Assembly (NCBI GenBank): GCA_002348615.1
Contig: DEBR01000003.1
Span: 87,377 to 151,376 of the forward strand
Source: Candidatus Saccharibacteria bacterium UBA2951
GTDB taxonomy: Bacteria > Patescibacteriota > Saccharimonadia > Saccharimonadales > Saccharimonadaceae
DNA: 64,000 bases
Reading direction: 5' to 3'
Part shown: one piece after another, positions 18,532 to 26,991 of the stretch
How the letters are laid out: every line of letters begins with the position of its first letter
Position numbering within the stretch: position 1 is the first letter of the stretch
Notes under the pieces: generated by a model
Database searches by the model: none
What the model was told of the DNA's origin: nothing
Seen by the model: the letters and a program-made list of their open reading frames with translations, nothing else
Position numbers and translations under genes: made by a program

Positions 18532-18550
18532 CAGGGGTAAGAGTGGGCTT

Positions 18551-18572
18551 TTATCCACAAATCTGTGGATAA
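18551..18572. promoter_or_regulatory. Inverted pair of DnaA boxes
   Basis: TTATCCACA (18551-18559) and TGTGGATAA (18564-18572) are both perfect matches to the DnaA box consensus. They face each other across 4 bases, 34 bases before the -35 of the mraZ promoter. The palindrome has no T-run after it, so it does not look like a terminator. Confidence 0.7.
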
Positions 18573-18605
18573 TGCCAGCTGAGGATAAAAATGTAAAAAA
18601 AGTAC

Positions 18606-18634
18606 TTGCAGTGGGTAGCCGTGGGTATTATGAT
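18606..18634 (+). promoter_or_regulatory. Promoter of the dcw cluster
   Basis: TTGCAG (18606-18611), 17 bp spacer, TATGAT (18629-18634). The first MraZ boxes lie inside the spacer, as expected for autorepression. The start point should be near 18641, giving a leader of about 110 nt before mraZ. Confidence 0.7.
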
Positions 18635-18656
18635 TAGGTCAGTGGAAAAAAGTGGG
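18611..18656 (+). promoter_or_regulatory. MraZ operator (GTGGG repeats)
   Basis: GTGGG occurs at 18611, 18621 and 18652, with GTGGA at 18642. Spacings are 10, 21 and 10 bp, so the boxes lie on one DNA face. This matches MraZ binding to spaced TGGG-type repeats upstream of its own gene, seen in other bacteria. Confidence 0.75.
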
Positions 18657-18754
18657 TAACCCCACCAAAAAACAAACACCAACCACTGCACCAATAAATA
18701 ATCAACGCTAACGCTGACAAAAGCAGCGAGAAGAAGGCACCCTTTTAAAACGCG

Positions 18755-19108
18755 ATGGATTATTTCGAACGGAAGCTTGATGACAAGCGTCGGTTAACTA
18801 TACCGACGGAGCTTCGCGACGAACTTTCCAGCGGGGTAGTCATTACTCGCGGTTTTGGCAACTATCTGCACATGTACTCGGTTTCGACCTGGGACGAGCA
18901 GATGGAGCCAGCGCTCAAGGGTTCGATCCTTGACGAGACCGTGGCTGACCTGAACGTTAAGTTTCGAACGGGTAAGACCCAAGCGGACCTCGACGCAAAA
19001 CAGGGCCGGGTCACGATCGAACAGCATCTTCTGGACTACGGAGGAATCGACCGAAACGTCGTTGCCGTCCGAGCCGGAGCATACTGGCGTATCAGCGCAG
19101 CCGATTAA
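18755..19108 (+). CDS. mraZ: Transcriptional regulator MraZ
   Basis: A two-repeat AbrB/SpoVT-like protein (117 aa) that binds GTGGG-type boxes and represses the dcw cluster. The N-terminal repeat YFERKLDDKRRLTIPTELR and the second-half conserved KQGRVTIEQHLLDYGGID are clear. It is somewhat shorter than the usual 140-150 aa. It is the first gene of the dcw cluster, and its predicted operator overlaps its own promoter. The nearest SD-like stretch (AAGAAGG) is far from the ATG. Confidence 0.9.
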   Translation: MDYFERKLDDKRRLTIPTELRDELSSGVVITRGFGNYLHMYSVSTWDEQMEPALKGSILDETVADLNVKFRTGKTQADLDAKQGRVTIEQHLLDYGGIDRNVVAVRAGAYWRISAAD

Positions 19109-19441
19109 TCATCCGTTCGTACATTAACAAATAAACATTGAACGAAAATACCTCGAGATTACCAATCTGGTGGGCTTGGAAGTGGAAAGGGCAACACATA
19201 AAACAAGCCTAGAACCTTCCTCAAAAAACACACCTCCCAAAACTCCACCTCACACATAAGTCTCTCAATTTTCTTCGCGGCCCGGTATGCATCCCAATGG
19301 GGTACTTCCACTACAACCGCCTAGAAAACAACTTATACTTTAAAAACAAACACACCTGCGAAAACAAACATTCCATAGCTCACCAGTTTGGTGATCTCGA
19401 ACCCTTCGAACCGTAACGCTCTATGCGATACAATGAAGGGA
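19109..19441. other. C/A-rich intergenic stretch between mraZ and rsmH
   Basis: About 330 bases with no convincing reading frame. The plus strand is unusually poor in G and rich in C and A between about 19200 and 19400. TACAAT (19429-19434) at the end probably provides a second promoter for rsmH. I see no clear terminator or structured RNA. Confidence 0.5.
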
Positions 19442-20344
19442 ATGAGTATTAAAGCACATCCACCACATTTACATGCTTTACATGTTCCTGTCTTACTCGA
19501 TGAGACGGTCCGCTTGTTGGCTCCGCAGCCAGGTGAGACCTATTTGGATCTCACTGCCGGCTATGGCGGCCATGCGTCGGCCATCATCGAAAAGACGAAG
19601 AATCCATCTGGCGCCGTATTGGTCGACCGCGACGAGAACGCGATTGCCGAGTTGCAGGCACTGAAGGGTTCGGGAGCCGTTCTGCTTCATACCGACTTCG
19701 TGACTGCCGCCAGGCAGCTGATCCAAGAGGGCAAGCAGTTCGACATGATACTTGTGGATCTCGGGGTGTCGTCACCACAGCTCGACAGGGCTGAGCGAGG
19801 CTTTTCGTTTTCAAAGGACGGACCGCTCGACATGCGCATGGATCCAAGTGCTGAAAAATCAGCCGGAACCATAGTCAATCGATCGTCCGAAGACGAACTC
19901 CGTCGTATTATCACCACCTATGGGGAAGTACCGACCGGATTCGCGGCACGTATAGCCAAGACTATCGTACGGAACCGGCCGATAGACACGACGACGAAGT
20001 TAGCCGACCTCATTCTGAACGAGCACCGCGGTAAGTGGCAAAGAATCCACCCCGCGACCCGCACCTTTCAAGCCCTTCGCATTGCGACTAACGACGAGAT
20101 TTCCCAGATTGAAGCCGTATTGCCGCTCCTACCAACGCTCCTTACGAGCGGCGGACGAGTCGGTGTCATCAGCTTTCATAGCCTGGAAGACCGTCCGGTT
20201 AAGCAATATTTTAAAGAGCAGGCGAGTGCCGGCTACGAAGCCGAGCTCGATATACTGACTCGTAAGCCAATCGAGGGTGCGACTCACGATGTTCACAACC
20301 CGCGATCCCGCAGCGCAAAACTGCGTGTCGCAGTGAAAAAATAA
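19442..20344 (+). CDS. rsmH: 16S rRNA (cytosine1402-N4)-methyltransferase
   Basis: Methylates N4 of C1402 in 16S rRNA using SAM. Motif I is YLDLTAGYGGHA near the N-terminus. The family blocks LVDLGVSSPQLD.AERGFSF, DGPLDMRMD, and the C-terminal GRVGVISFHSLEDR.VK are all present. The start is set at 19442 (MSIKAHPP). TACAAT at 19429-19434 ends 7 bases before it and overlaps the alternative ATG at 19433. About 300 aa, normal for the family. Confidence 0.94.
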   Translation: MSIKAHPPHLHALHVPVLLDETVRLLAPQPGETYLDLTAGYGGHASAIIEKTKNPSGAVLVDRDENAIAELQALKGSGAVLLHTDFVTAARQLIQEGKQFDMILVDLGVSSPQLDRAERGFSFSKDGPLDMRMDPSAEKSAGTIVNRSSEDELRRIITTYGEVPTGFAARIAKTIVRNRPIDTTTKLADLILNEHRGKWQRIHPATRTFQALRIATNDEISQIEAVLPLLPTLLTSGGRVGVISFHSLEDRPVKQYFKEQASAGYEAELDILTRKPIEGATHDVHNPRSRSAKLRVAVKK

Positions 20345-20368
20345 AACAAAAAAGGGAAGGGGCAACAA

Positions 20369-20434
20369 ATGCCTGTCCACATTCCAGTACAAAGCCAGTC
20401 GGTCGAAGAAAAAGTCACCGTCCGGTTTAACTAA
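20369..20434 (+). CDS. Possible 21-residue peptide ORF between rsmH and ftsL
   Basis: A short frame MPVHIPVQSQSVEEKVTVRFN has an unusually good SD (AAGGGAAGGGG, 20352-20362) about 6 bases before its ATG. It is followed by a GC-rich hairpin at 20449. It may be a real small peptide or a leader that affects ftsL translation. No homologue is known to me. Confidence 0.3.
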   Translation: MPVHIPVQSQSVEEKVTVRFN

Positions 20435-20448
20435 CCACCACAGGGAGG

Positions 20449-20470
20449 CCCGGGCCTGAAACGGCCCGGG
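20449..20470 (+). other. GC-rich hairpin upstream of ftsL
   Basis: CCCGGGCC (20449-20456) pairs with GGCCCGGG (20463-20470) around a 6-base loop. There is no T-run after it, so it is more likely an mRNA processing or translation element than a terminator. Confidence 0.5.
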
Positions 20471-20509
20471 AACAACCCCAGACCCTAAAACAAAAAGAAA
20501 CACCACCAC

Positions 20510-20866
20510 ATGTCCTATTCCACCACCTACAATTCGGGGCAATATGCCAGGCGACGCGCCGGAATGACGCGTAACCAGAACAACACCCGGTTTACATCAA
20601 ACATCAAACTCGGCCCAGTCACCCATACTGTGCTTGTCGCGCTTATGATTACTGTGCTCGGTTTGATATACTTGACGCAAGCGACCAAGGCAACCAGCTA
20701 CGACTACGAAGCGCAAAAAATAGATACGCAGATTTCTCAACTTTCAGAAGAAAAGACCGATCTTGAAGTCGAAAATGCTCGTCTGACAGCGCTTTCTACA
20801 GTACGTGAAAGTAGCGTAGCCAAGGCGATGACCAAGCCGGAAGCACCAGCCTACGTCAACAATTAG
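20510..20866 (+). CDS. ftsL: FtsL-like cell division protein
   Basis: A 118-aa bitopic protein with a basic cytoplasmic tail (residues 1-38), one membrane helix (about 39-58), and an external leucine-zipper-like coiled coil (QKIDTQISQLSEEKTDLEVENARL). Sequence identity in FtsL is always low; the call rests on size, topology and position between rsmH and ftsI. With FtsB and FtsQ it would activate FtsW/FtsI. No clear SD is visible in the A-rich leader. Confidence 0.7.
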   Translation: MSYSTTYNSGQYARRRAGMTRNQNNTRFTSNIKLGPVTHTVLVALMITVLGLIYLTQATKATSYDYEAQKIDTQISQLSEEKTDLEVENARLTALSTVRESSVAKAMTKPEAPAYVNN

Positions 20867-20882
20867 CCGAAAGGCCAACATT

Positions 20883-22622
20883 ATGCCAAATGAAGTAAAA
20901 GCCAATCGTAGGATCAGAGCTTTGGCCATCATGTGCGTCGCACTGATGGTCGTCTTCGTTATTCGGCTATTTTACCTACAGGTCATTAGACACGACTATT
21001 ACGTTACCAAAGCCCGTCAAGAGCAAGAAAAACGGCTCGTTATTCCTGCTCAACGCGGAGAAATATACCTGCTTGACGACGGAAAGCCGGTCAAGGTGGT
21101 TATGAACCAGACTGTGTATACGATGTTCGTCGACCCGAGCATCGTCGATAAGCCGGACCAGGTGCTAAAAGCCATCCGTGAAGTGGTCGGCGGTAATACT
21201 GTTAAAGGATATGCCGACCGAATAGAGAAAAAGGACACCCGCTACCAGGTAGTAGCACGCCAGGTAACGCACACCCAGGCGGAACTTATTCGCAAGCGGT
21301 CGTTAAAAGGCGTCGGCTTCCAGGCGGAATCAGCACGGATCTACCCGGAAAAAAGTCTGGCGGCCCAAACGCTTGGATTCGTCAATTTCGACGGCATCGG
21401 GCAGTACGGCGTGGAAGGCAAGTTTGATAAAGCACTGCAAGGTACTGACGGCCTTCTGCAATCAGTCACGGACGTTGCAAACGTGCCGCTTACAATCGGC
21501 GACAAAAATATCGATATCGAGCCGAAGAACGGCCAGAACATCGTGCTTACTATTGACCGGTCGGTGCAATCATATGTCGAGCAGGCATTGGCCGACGGCA
21601 TGAAACAAAAAGGTGCCGACGGCGCTAGTGCGATAGTTATGGACCCGAACAACGGGCATATCATTGCCATGGCGAACCTACCGACCTATGACCCGAGCGA
21701 AATCAGCAAAATTCAAAACTTTGCCCAAGTGAACAACGGCGTCGTCGCGAGCCCCTATGAGCCAGGTTCGGTCATGAAGACCTTCACTCTTGCCACCGGG
21801 ATCGACATGGGAGTCGTAAAGCCCGATTCGACCTACGTAAATACCGACTATATTAAGGTAGACGACCGAGTGATCTCTAATGCGAGCAAGGGCCAAACCG
21901 GCACGATAACCCTGCAACATGCCTTGAACTGGTCATTGAATACTGGGATGGTAACCGTCGCGCAGCGCCTTGGCACGAATAACACCATTGACTATAAGGC
22001 ACGCTCAACGATGTACAGCTACCTCCATGACCGATTCCGATTGGGTCAGCTGACTGGTATTGAGGTGAACGGCGAGTCGGAAGGGCGCATTATTTCACCG
22101 AAAGAAGCCGAAGGAAACGCAGTTCGTTACTCAAATATGTCATTTGGCCAGGGAATGGACCTGACCATGGTGCAGGTAGCGGCAGGCTTTTCAGCCATGA
22201 TAAACGGAGGCACCTACTACACTCCGACCGTGCTTGCCGGCACGATTGGCGCTGATGGCGAACTGAAGCCTGAAAAGGATCGTCCGGCCTACCCAGGAGT
22301 CATCAAATCTTCGACTTCCGAACAGATGCGCGGAATGATAACGACTGCCCGAAAAGCGTTCTATGCTGCTAAAGACCGCAAAGGATACGAAGTAGGGGGC
22401 AAGACCGGAACCTCACAGACGCTCGTCAATGGGTCATATGAAAATGGCCAGACCGTCGCAACCTACCTTGGATACGGGGGTGACACGAAGCCCAAGTATG
22501 TCATAATGGTACAAGTGTCCGGTAAAAACAAAAACTTCGCGGGTAACAAAGACGCAAATCCAATTTTCACCGACATTTCCAACTGGATGATCGATTACCT
22601 AAAACTACAACCAAAGGCATGA
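20883..22622 (+). CDS. ftsI: Peptidoglycan transpeptidase FtsI (class B PBP)
   Basis: Cross-links septal peptidoglycan. The 579-aa protein has an N-terminal membrane helix (about 15-35), a PBP dimerisation domain, and a transpeptidase domain. The catalytic Ser296 is in GSVMK, the SxN motif is S351-L-N353, and the KTGT motif begins at K507. AAAGG lies 8 bases before the ATG. It shares a four-base stop/start overlap with mraY. Confidence 0.93.
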   Translation: MPNEVKANRRIRALAIMCVALMVVFVIRLFYLQVIRHDYYVTKARQEQEKRLVIPAQRGEIYLLDDGKPVKVVMNQTVYTMFVDPSIVDKPDQVLKAIREVVGGNTVKGYADRIEKKDTRYQVVARQVTHTQAELIRKRSLKGVGFQAESARIYPEKSLAAQTLGFVNFDGIGQYGVEGKFDKALQGTDGLLQSVTDVANVPLTIGDKNIDIEPKNGQNIVLTIDRSVQSYVEQALADGMKQKGADGASAIVMDPNNGHIIAMANLPTYDPSEISKIQNFAQVNNGVVASPYEPGSVMKTFTLATGIDMGVVKPDSTYVNTDYIKVDDRVISNASKGQTGTITLQHALNWSLNTGMVTVAQRLGTNNTIDYKARSTMYSYLHDRFRLGQLTGIEVNGESEGRIISPKEAEGNAVRYSNMSFGQGMDLTMVQVAAGFSAMINGGTYYTPTVLAGTIGADGELKPEKDRPAYPGVIKSSTSEQMRGMITTARKAFYAAKDRKGYEVGGKTGTSQTLVNGSYENGQTVATYLGYGGDTKPKYVIMVQVSGKNKNFAGNKDANPIFTDISNWMIDYLKLQPKA

Positions 22623-23665
22623 CTATGAACCAAGAAGCCACTTACCAACTCCTCGTCAGCGACGTTACCGGACTGTTTCTTATCAGTGTCGGCGCATTCC
22701 TGTTGGCGATGTTCCTCACGCCGTTTTATACGTTCATGGCCTACCGCTACCGGTTTTGGAAGAAACAGCGCACAACCAGTACGAACGGTGAGACGTTAGA
22801 AGTATTCAATAAACTGCACGCTGCCAAGTTCCGTCGTAATATTCCAACCATGGCAGGGGTGATCGCCGTCATCACCATCGCCGTCATCACATTCGGGTTT
22901 AACCTTGACCGTGGACAGACATGGCTACCGCTAGCCGCACTTATCGGAGGAGCGATTGTCGGGCTCATAGACGATGTAATTAACCTTCGCTCGAACGGCC
23001 ATGGCGTGGCTGGGCTGCGTTCGAGCATTAAGTTCACTATGATCGTCGCGATAGGCGTGGGACTTGGCTGGTATTTCTTTGCAAAGATTGGAATTGATAC
23101 CGTTCAAATTCCGTTCCTAGGGCGAATCGCCATCGGTTGGATGATCATTCCGCTATTCGCGTTCGTCGTGACTGCGACTGCCAACGCCGTGAATATATCT
23201 GACGGCCTGGATGGTTTGGCTGGTGGCTTGCTAGCTATGAGTTTCGCCGCCTTCGGATTGATCGCGCTGTTGCAGAATCAACTTATGCTCGCGGGATTTT
23301 GCTTCACGGTCATTGGAGCGCTCCTAAGCTACCTCTGGTTCAATATTTATCCGGCACGGTTCTTCATGGGCGACGTAGGAAGTTTCGCATACGGTGTAGC
23401 GCTGGGTGTCGTGGCAATCCTCACGAACTCACTGCTTTTGCTGCCAATCATCGGCATCCTGTTCGTCGTCGAAGCTGGCTCCAGCTTGCTGCAAATGACA
23501 TCGAAGAAACTATTCAAAAAGAAAATCTTTTTATCGGCGCCGATTCACCATCACCTAGAAGCCGTCGGCTGGCCTGAAACAAAAGTAACGATGCGCTTTT
23601 GGATTATTGGCTGTATCGCAGCGAGTGCCGGCATTATCGTGGCTATTGCAGGGGGGCACATCTAG
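22619..23665 (+). CDS. mraY: Phospho-N-acetylmuramoyl-pentapeptide transferase
   Basis: Makes lipid I on the inner face of the membrane. A 348-aa polytopic protein with the MraY/WecA signatures: GLIDDVINLRSNGHG, the Mg-binding NAVNISDGLDGLAGG, and FMGDVGSFAYGVALG. A C-terminal histidine block APIHHHLEAVGWPE is also present. Start at 22619 (ATGA overlap with ftsI) or at 22625, two codons in. Confidence 0.94.
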   Translation: MTMNQEATYQLLVSDVTGLFLISVGAFLLAMFLTPFYTFMAYRYRFWKKQRTTSTNGETLEVFNKLHAAKFRRNIPTMAGVIAVITIAVITFGFNLDRGQTWLPLAALIGGAIVGLIDDVINLRSNGHGVAGLRSSIKFTMIVAIGVGLGWYFFAKIGIDTVQIPFLGRIAIGWMIIPLFAFVVTATANAVNISDGLDGLAGGLLAMSFAAFGLIALLQNQLMLAGFCFTVIGALLSYLWFNIYPARFFMGDVGSFAYGVALGVVAILTNSLLLLPIIGILFVVEAGSSLLQMTSKKLFKKKIFLSAPIHHHLEAVGWPETKVTMRFWIIGCIAASAGIIVAIAGGHI

Positions 23666-24951
23666 TGGTCGACCGTCGCCCGAATACCGCCGCTAATGGG
23701 CGTGCGATTGCGAATGTTAGGCGGCATAAACCGAATTACCGAATTGCACTATACATGTGTCTGCTTATGATGCTCGGGCTGATTGTCATGTATGCCATCG
23801 GTCCTCAACGTGCTCAGGTACTGAACCAGGCATACGGGTTTGACTATGACAGTACATACTTCTTCGTAAAACAGGCCGTCAGTCTGGCGCTTGCGGTGGG
23901 TGTGTTCTTTGCCGTGTCACGGGTTCCTATTTGGTGGTGGCAGGCCAACGCCAAGCGGCTATTCGTTGCTGGAATCATTGCTTCGGCGGTTTTGGCCATC
24001 GGAGGATGGCTCAGTCTTGGCTTCGTACAGTGTACCCTTGGTGCGTGCCGTTGGTTCGATCTGGGACCGCTGGGTAGTCTGCAACCAGCCGAATTTCTGA
24101 AATTCGGCGTGCTTCTGTTTGGGGCCGGATTTTTAGCATATCGGATGAAGCAGGGGGTGGTCAACGATCTCTACAAGACACTCATACCACTGGGTGCCAT
24201 GTTGCTTCTCGTTGCCTTGTTCGTGATAGGGATTCAGCAGGATATGGGGACTGGGTTAGTCATTTTAGCTATCGTTGCCAGCATGGTGTTGGTGTCGGGC
24301 GTGAGCGCCCGTGTTGGAGCGCTCCTTGCCGGGAGCGGATTACTCCTTGGTATTGTAATGGTTCTTATCGCACCGCACCGCTTAGCGCGTGTCGCAACGT
24401 TTTTGCAGGGTGACAACGCGACAACCGCCGGTGACGCGTCGACTTATCATATTACCCACGCGCTTATTGCCATTGGCAGCGGTGGTCCAACCGGTGTCGG
24501 TATTGGAAACAGCGTCCAGGCGACCGGCTACTTGCCGGAGGCTATCAACGACTCCGTATTCGCTATCATGGGCGAAACGTTCGGTTTTGTCGGGCTCGTC
24601 ATCGTGCTAATACTATTCGGCGCGCTACTACTCAGTCTGCTCAAGGTCGCAGACCAATTGCCTGGTTCCCATGAAAAACTGATTGTTGTCGGTGTATTTG
24701 GTTGGCTAGCGGCTCATGTCGTACTGAACGTTGCCGCTATGACAGGCGTATTTCCGCTAACTGGAATCACACTACCGCTCCTAAGCTTCGGCGGTACCAG
24801 TATGGTATTTATTGCCGGGGCATTGGGTCTGGCATTCCGTCTGTCATCTTACACCGTTCATTCAACCGTTAATGAAGGAGAGCGCTATGAGAATTCTCGC
24901 AGTGGGCGGGGGCTCGGGCGGACACGTTACGCCGGTCGCAGCCGTTTGTAG
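23665..24951 (+). CDS. ftsW: Peptidoglycan glycosyltransferase FtsW
   Basis: A SEDS-family polymerase that works with FtsI at the septum. About ten membrane helices in 428 aa, with conserved QQDMGTGLV and the C-terminal GITLPLLSFGGTSM. GTG at 23665 is chosen as the start because AGGGGGG lies 8 bases upstream and the G overlaps the mraY stop. An earlier ATG at 23599 would encode mraY-shadow sequence. The C-terminus runs 65 bases into murG. Confidence 0.93.
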   Translation: MVDRRPNTAANGRAIANVRRHKPNYRIALYMCLLMMLGLIVMYAIGPQRAQVLNQAYGFDYDSTYFFVKQAVSLALAVGVFFAVSRVPIWWWQANAKRLFVAGIIASAVLAIGGWLSLGFVQCTLGACRWFDLGPLGSLQPAEFLKFGVLLFGAGFLAYRMKQGVVNDLYKTLIPLGAMLLLVALFVIGIQQDMGTGLVILAIVASMVLVSGVSARVGALLAGSGLLLGIVMVLIAPHRLARVATFLQGDNATTAGDASTYHITHALIAIGSGGPTGVGIGNSVQATGYLPEAINDSVFAIMGETFGFVGLVIVLILFGALLLSLLKVADQLPGSHEKLIVVGVFGWLAAHVVLNVAAMTGVFPLTGITLPLLSFGGTSMVFIAGALGLAFRLSSYTVHSTVNEGERYENSRSGRGLGRTRYAGRSRL

Positions 24952-26041
24952 TCAGATACTGAAGACACATCCAGACGCGGAAATTCGTTTCTGGTGCGAC
25001 CAGAAGTTTTACCAGCAGGCGTTCGCCACCATGGTAGCCGTTGACGGCCATATTAAAGTAGAACCGATTATTGCCGGCAAATTACGACGTTACCACAAGC
25101 TGCCTATTCTTCAGCAGGTTCTACAGGTACGGACGATAGTCCTGCCGAACATCGTCGACGGCTTCAAGTTACTGGCCGGTACGGTGCAAAGCATCGTGAA
25201 GCTGCTTGTATGGCGGCCGGACGTCGTGTTCTCGAAAGGCGGATTCGTTTGTTTACCTGTCGGTGTCGCGGCACACTTGCTTCGCATTCCACTTGTCATT
25301 CATGATTCCGATGCCCACCCTGGACTAACAAGTCGTATCCTAAGTCGCTGGGCCGACGTTATTGCCACTGGCGCACCCCTCAAGTACTATAACTACCCAA
25401 AGAAGCGCTCGCACTACGTAGGTATACCTGTTGCGACGACTGCCAAGCCTCTTAGTGCTGCCGCCCAACGAGACATGAAAGAGACGCTCGGATTCAGCCA
25501 ACACGAGCCGCTCGTGGTCGTTACGGGCGGTGGGTTAGGAGCAGCCAGCATTAACGAGGCGGTCGTCAGAGTGCTTGATGACCTGCTTAGCTTTGCCTCT
25601 GTCGCGCTTGTAGCCGGCAGGGCAAATGCCGAAGTAATTACCCAGTCGGTAAAGAAACGTCCGAACCTGCAGATCCACGGGTATCTTTCTCCAGATAAGA
25701 TGCAACAGCTACTTGGGGCCGCAGACATTGTGGTCAGCAGGGCAGGGGCGACGACGCTACTCGAGCTCGCCGCACTCGCGAAGCCATCGATTATCGTTCC
25801 GAACGAACACCTGACCGGTGGCCATCAGGTGAAGAATGCCGAGGTGTACAAAAAAGCCAAGGCAATCGTGGTCGTTGATGACGCGACATTGACCAGTTCC
25901 CCGCTCACGCTTGTCGATGTAATTAGCGCAACATTACTAAACAAGAACGAGATGAAAAACCTTTCAGCGAACATCCGGGAGTTTGCTAAGCCGGATGCCG
26001 CACGTGACATGGCGCAGCTGATCATCGGAGCGGTGAAGTGA
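24887..26041 (+). CDS. murG: UDP-GlcNAc:lipid I N-acetylglucosaminyltransferase MurG
   Basis: Converts lipid I to lipid II on the cytoplasmic face. A GT-B protein of 384 aa with the N-terminal glycine loop VGGGSGGHVTP, the conserved FSKGGFVCLPVG, HDSDAHPGL, and the donor-site GATTLLELAALAKPSI. The ATG at 24887 has AAGGAG 6 bases upstream and lies within the end of ftsW. Confidence 0.94.
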   Translation: MRILAVGGGSGGHVTPVAAVCSQILKTHPDAEIRFWCDQKFYQQAFATMVAVDGHIKVEPIIAGKLRRYHKLPILQQVLQVRTIVLPNIVDGFKLLAGTVQSIVKLLVWRPDVVFSKGGFVCLPVGVAAHLLRIPLVIHDSDAHPGLTSRILSRWADVIATGAPLKYYNYPKKRSHYVGIPVATTAKPLSAAAQRDMKETLGFSQHEPLVVVTGGGLGAASINEAVVRVLDDLLSFASVALVAGRANAEVITQSVKKRPNLQIHGYLSPDKMQQLLGAADIVVSRAGATTLLELAALAKPSIIVPNEHLTGGHQVKNAEVYKKAKAIVVVDDATLTSSPLTLVDVISATLLNKNEMKNLSANIREFAKPDAARDMAQLIIGAVK

Positions 26042-26991
26042 AGTTAAGACGAAGCAAAGGCGACGGTGCCGATACTCCTGTCAGGCGTCGACAGCAAGCT
26101 GATGAGCAAGCCCGTCCATCGGCCGAAGACTTATCGAATCGATATGCTTTCCGCCGTAATCGGACCCTTACTGGCAGTTCGTCGGCACAGGTGGCAAGCT
26201 CTAATGAGCTCAACGCTGAACTTCGGTCGCCTCGGGCTCATGTTCACCACCTAACCGCACTGAGACGACGCTTGCTCGCGACGTTTGCAGGAGTCATATT
26301 GGTCGCGTTCGGCCTTTATTTACTTTTGTCGCAACTGGTTGCAAGTGCGACGATTCAAATGGCTGGTATTGGAGTTCTTCCCGGCGATGACCAAGCCGCC
26401 TACCATAAAGCGCTCGATTCGTACTACGCCGCCCGCCCTGCCGAACGTCTGCGATTCCTGCTTGACGAGCGAATGCTACTTGCACATATCCAATCCGATC
26501 GTCCGGAAGTAAAGTCGGTCTACGTCGAGCCGGGCGAAGGAATTGGCGAAGCATCTGTACGGCTTGTTAGCCGCAAACCTATTGCCCGCTGGAACCTTAG
26601 CGGTAATAACCAGTATGTCGACAGCGACGGTGTGGTGTTCGGCCGCAACTATTACAATGACCCTGGCCTGCAAATTGTCGACAATAGTGGTATCCAGGCT
26701 TCTTCTAACCGTCTGGTGGCATCAAACCGCTTCCTAGGCTTCGTAGGTCGGGTAATTGCCAAATCATCCGCAAACGGTTTGTCTGTTGAAACGGTGACAA
26801 TCCCAACGCTAACGACCCGCCAAATCGTTCTTACATTGAAAGGGAAGACCACCCAATATAAACTATCGGTCGACCGCTCGGCAGGGCAGCAGGTAGAAGA
26901 TATCGTACACATCGATCGCTACCTTGCCGCAAAAGGCTTGAAACCCGGCTACGTGGATGTGCGTATTTCAGGCAAGGCATTTTATAAATAG
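26038..26991 (+). CDS. ftsQ: FtsQ-like division protein (POTRA domain)
   Basis: A 317-aa bitopic protein: a long basic N-tail (1-80), one membrane helix (about 83-105), a POTRA-like region (RPEVKSVYVEP), and the FtsQ beta domain with SRKPIARWN..NNQYVDSDGVVF. The call rests on these blocks and on being the end of the dcw cluster. The GTG start overlaps the murG stop by 4 bases. No ftsA or ftsZ follows. Confidence 0.85.
   Translation: MKLRRSKGDGADTPVRRRQQADEQARPSAEDLSNRYAFRRNRTLTGSSSAQVASSNELNAELRSPRAHVHHLTALRRRLLATFAGVILVAFGLYLLLSQLVASATIQMAGIGVLPGDDQAAYHKALDSYYAARPAERLRFLLDERMLLAHIQSDRPEVKSVYVEPGEGIGEASVRLVSRKPIARWNLSGNNQYVDSDGVVFGRNYYNDPGLQIVDNSGIQASSNRLVASNRFLGFVGRVIAKSSANGLSVETVTIPTLTTRQIVLTLKGKTTQYKLSVDRSAGQQVEDIVHIDRYLAAKGLKPGYVDVRISGKAFYK

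Noticed and set aside
18551..18572. The inverted DnaA boxes as a terminator for the 18319 gene
   Set aside because: No T-run follows, and both arms match the DnaA box exactly, which a terminator would not need.
24812..24886. N-terminal extension of murG
   Set aside because: It reads ftsW in another frame; the MurG family begins at the glycine-loop sequence directly after the SD at 24875.
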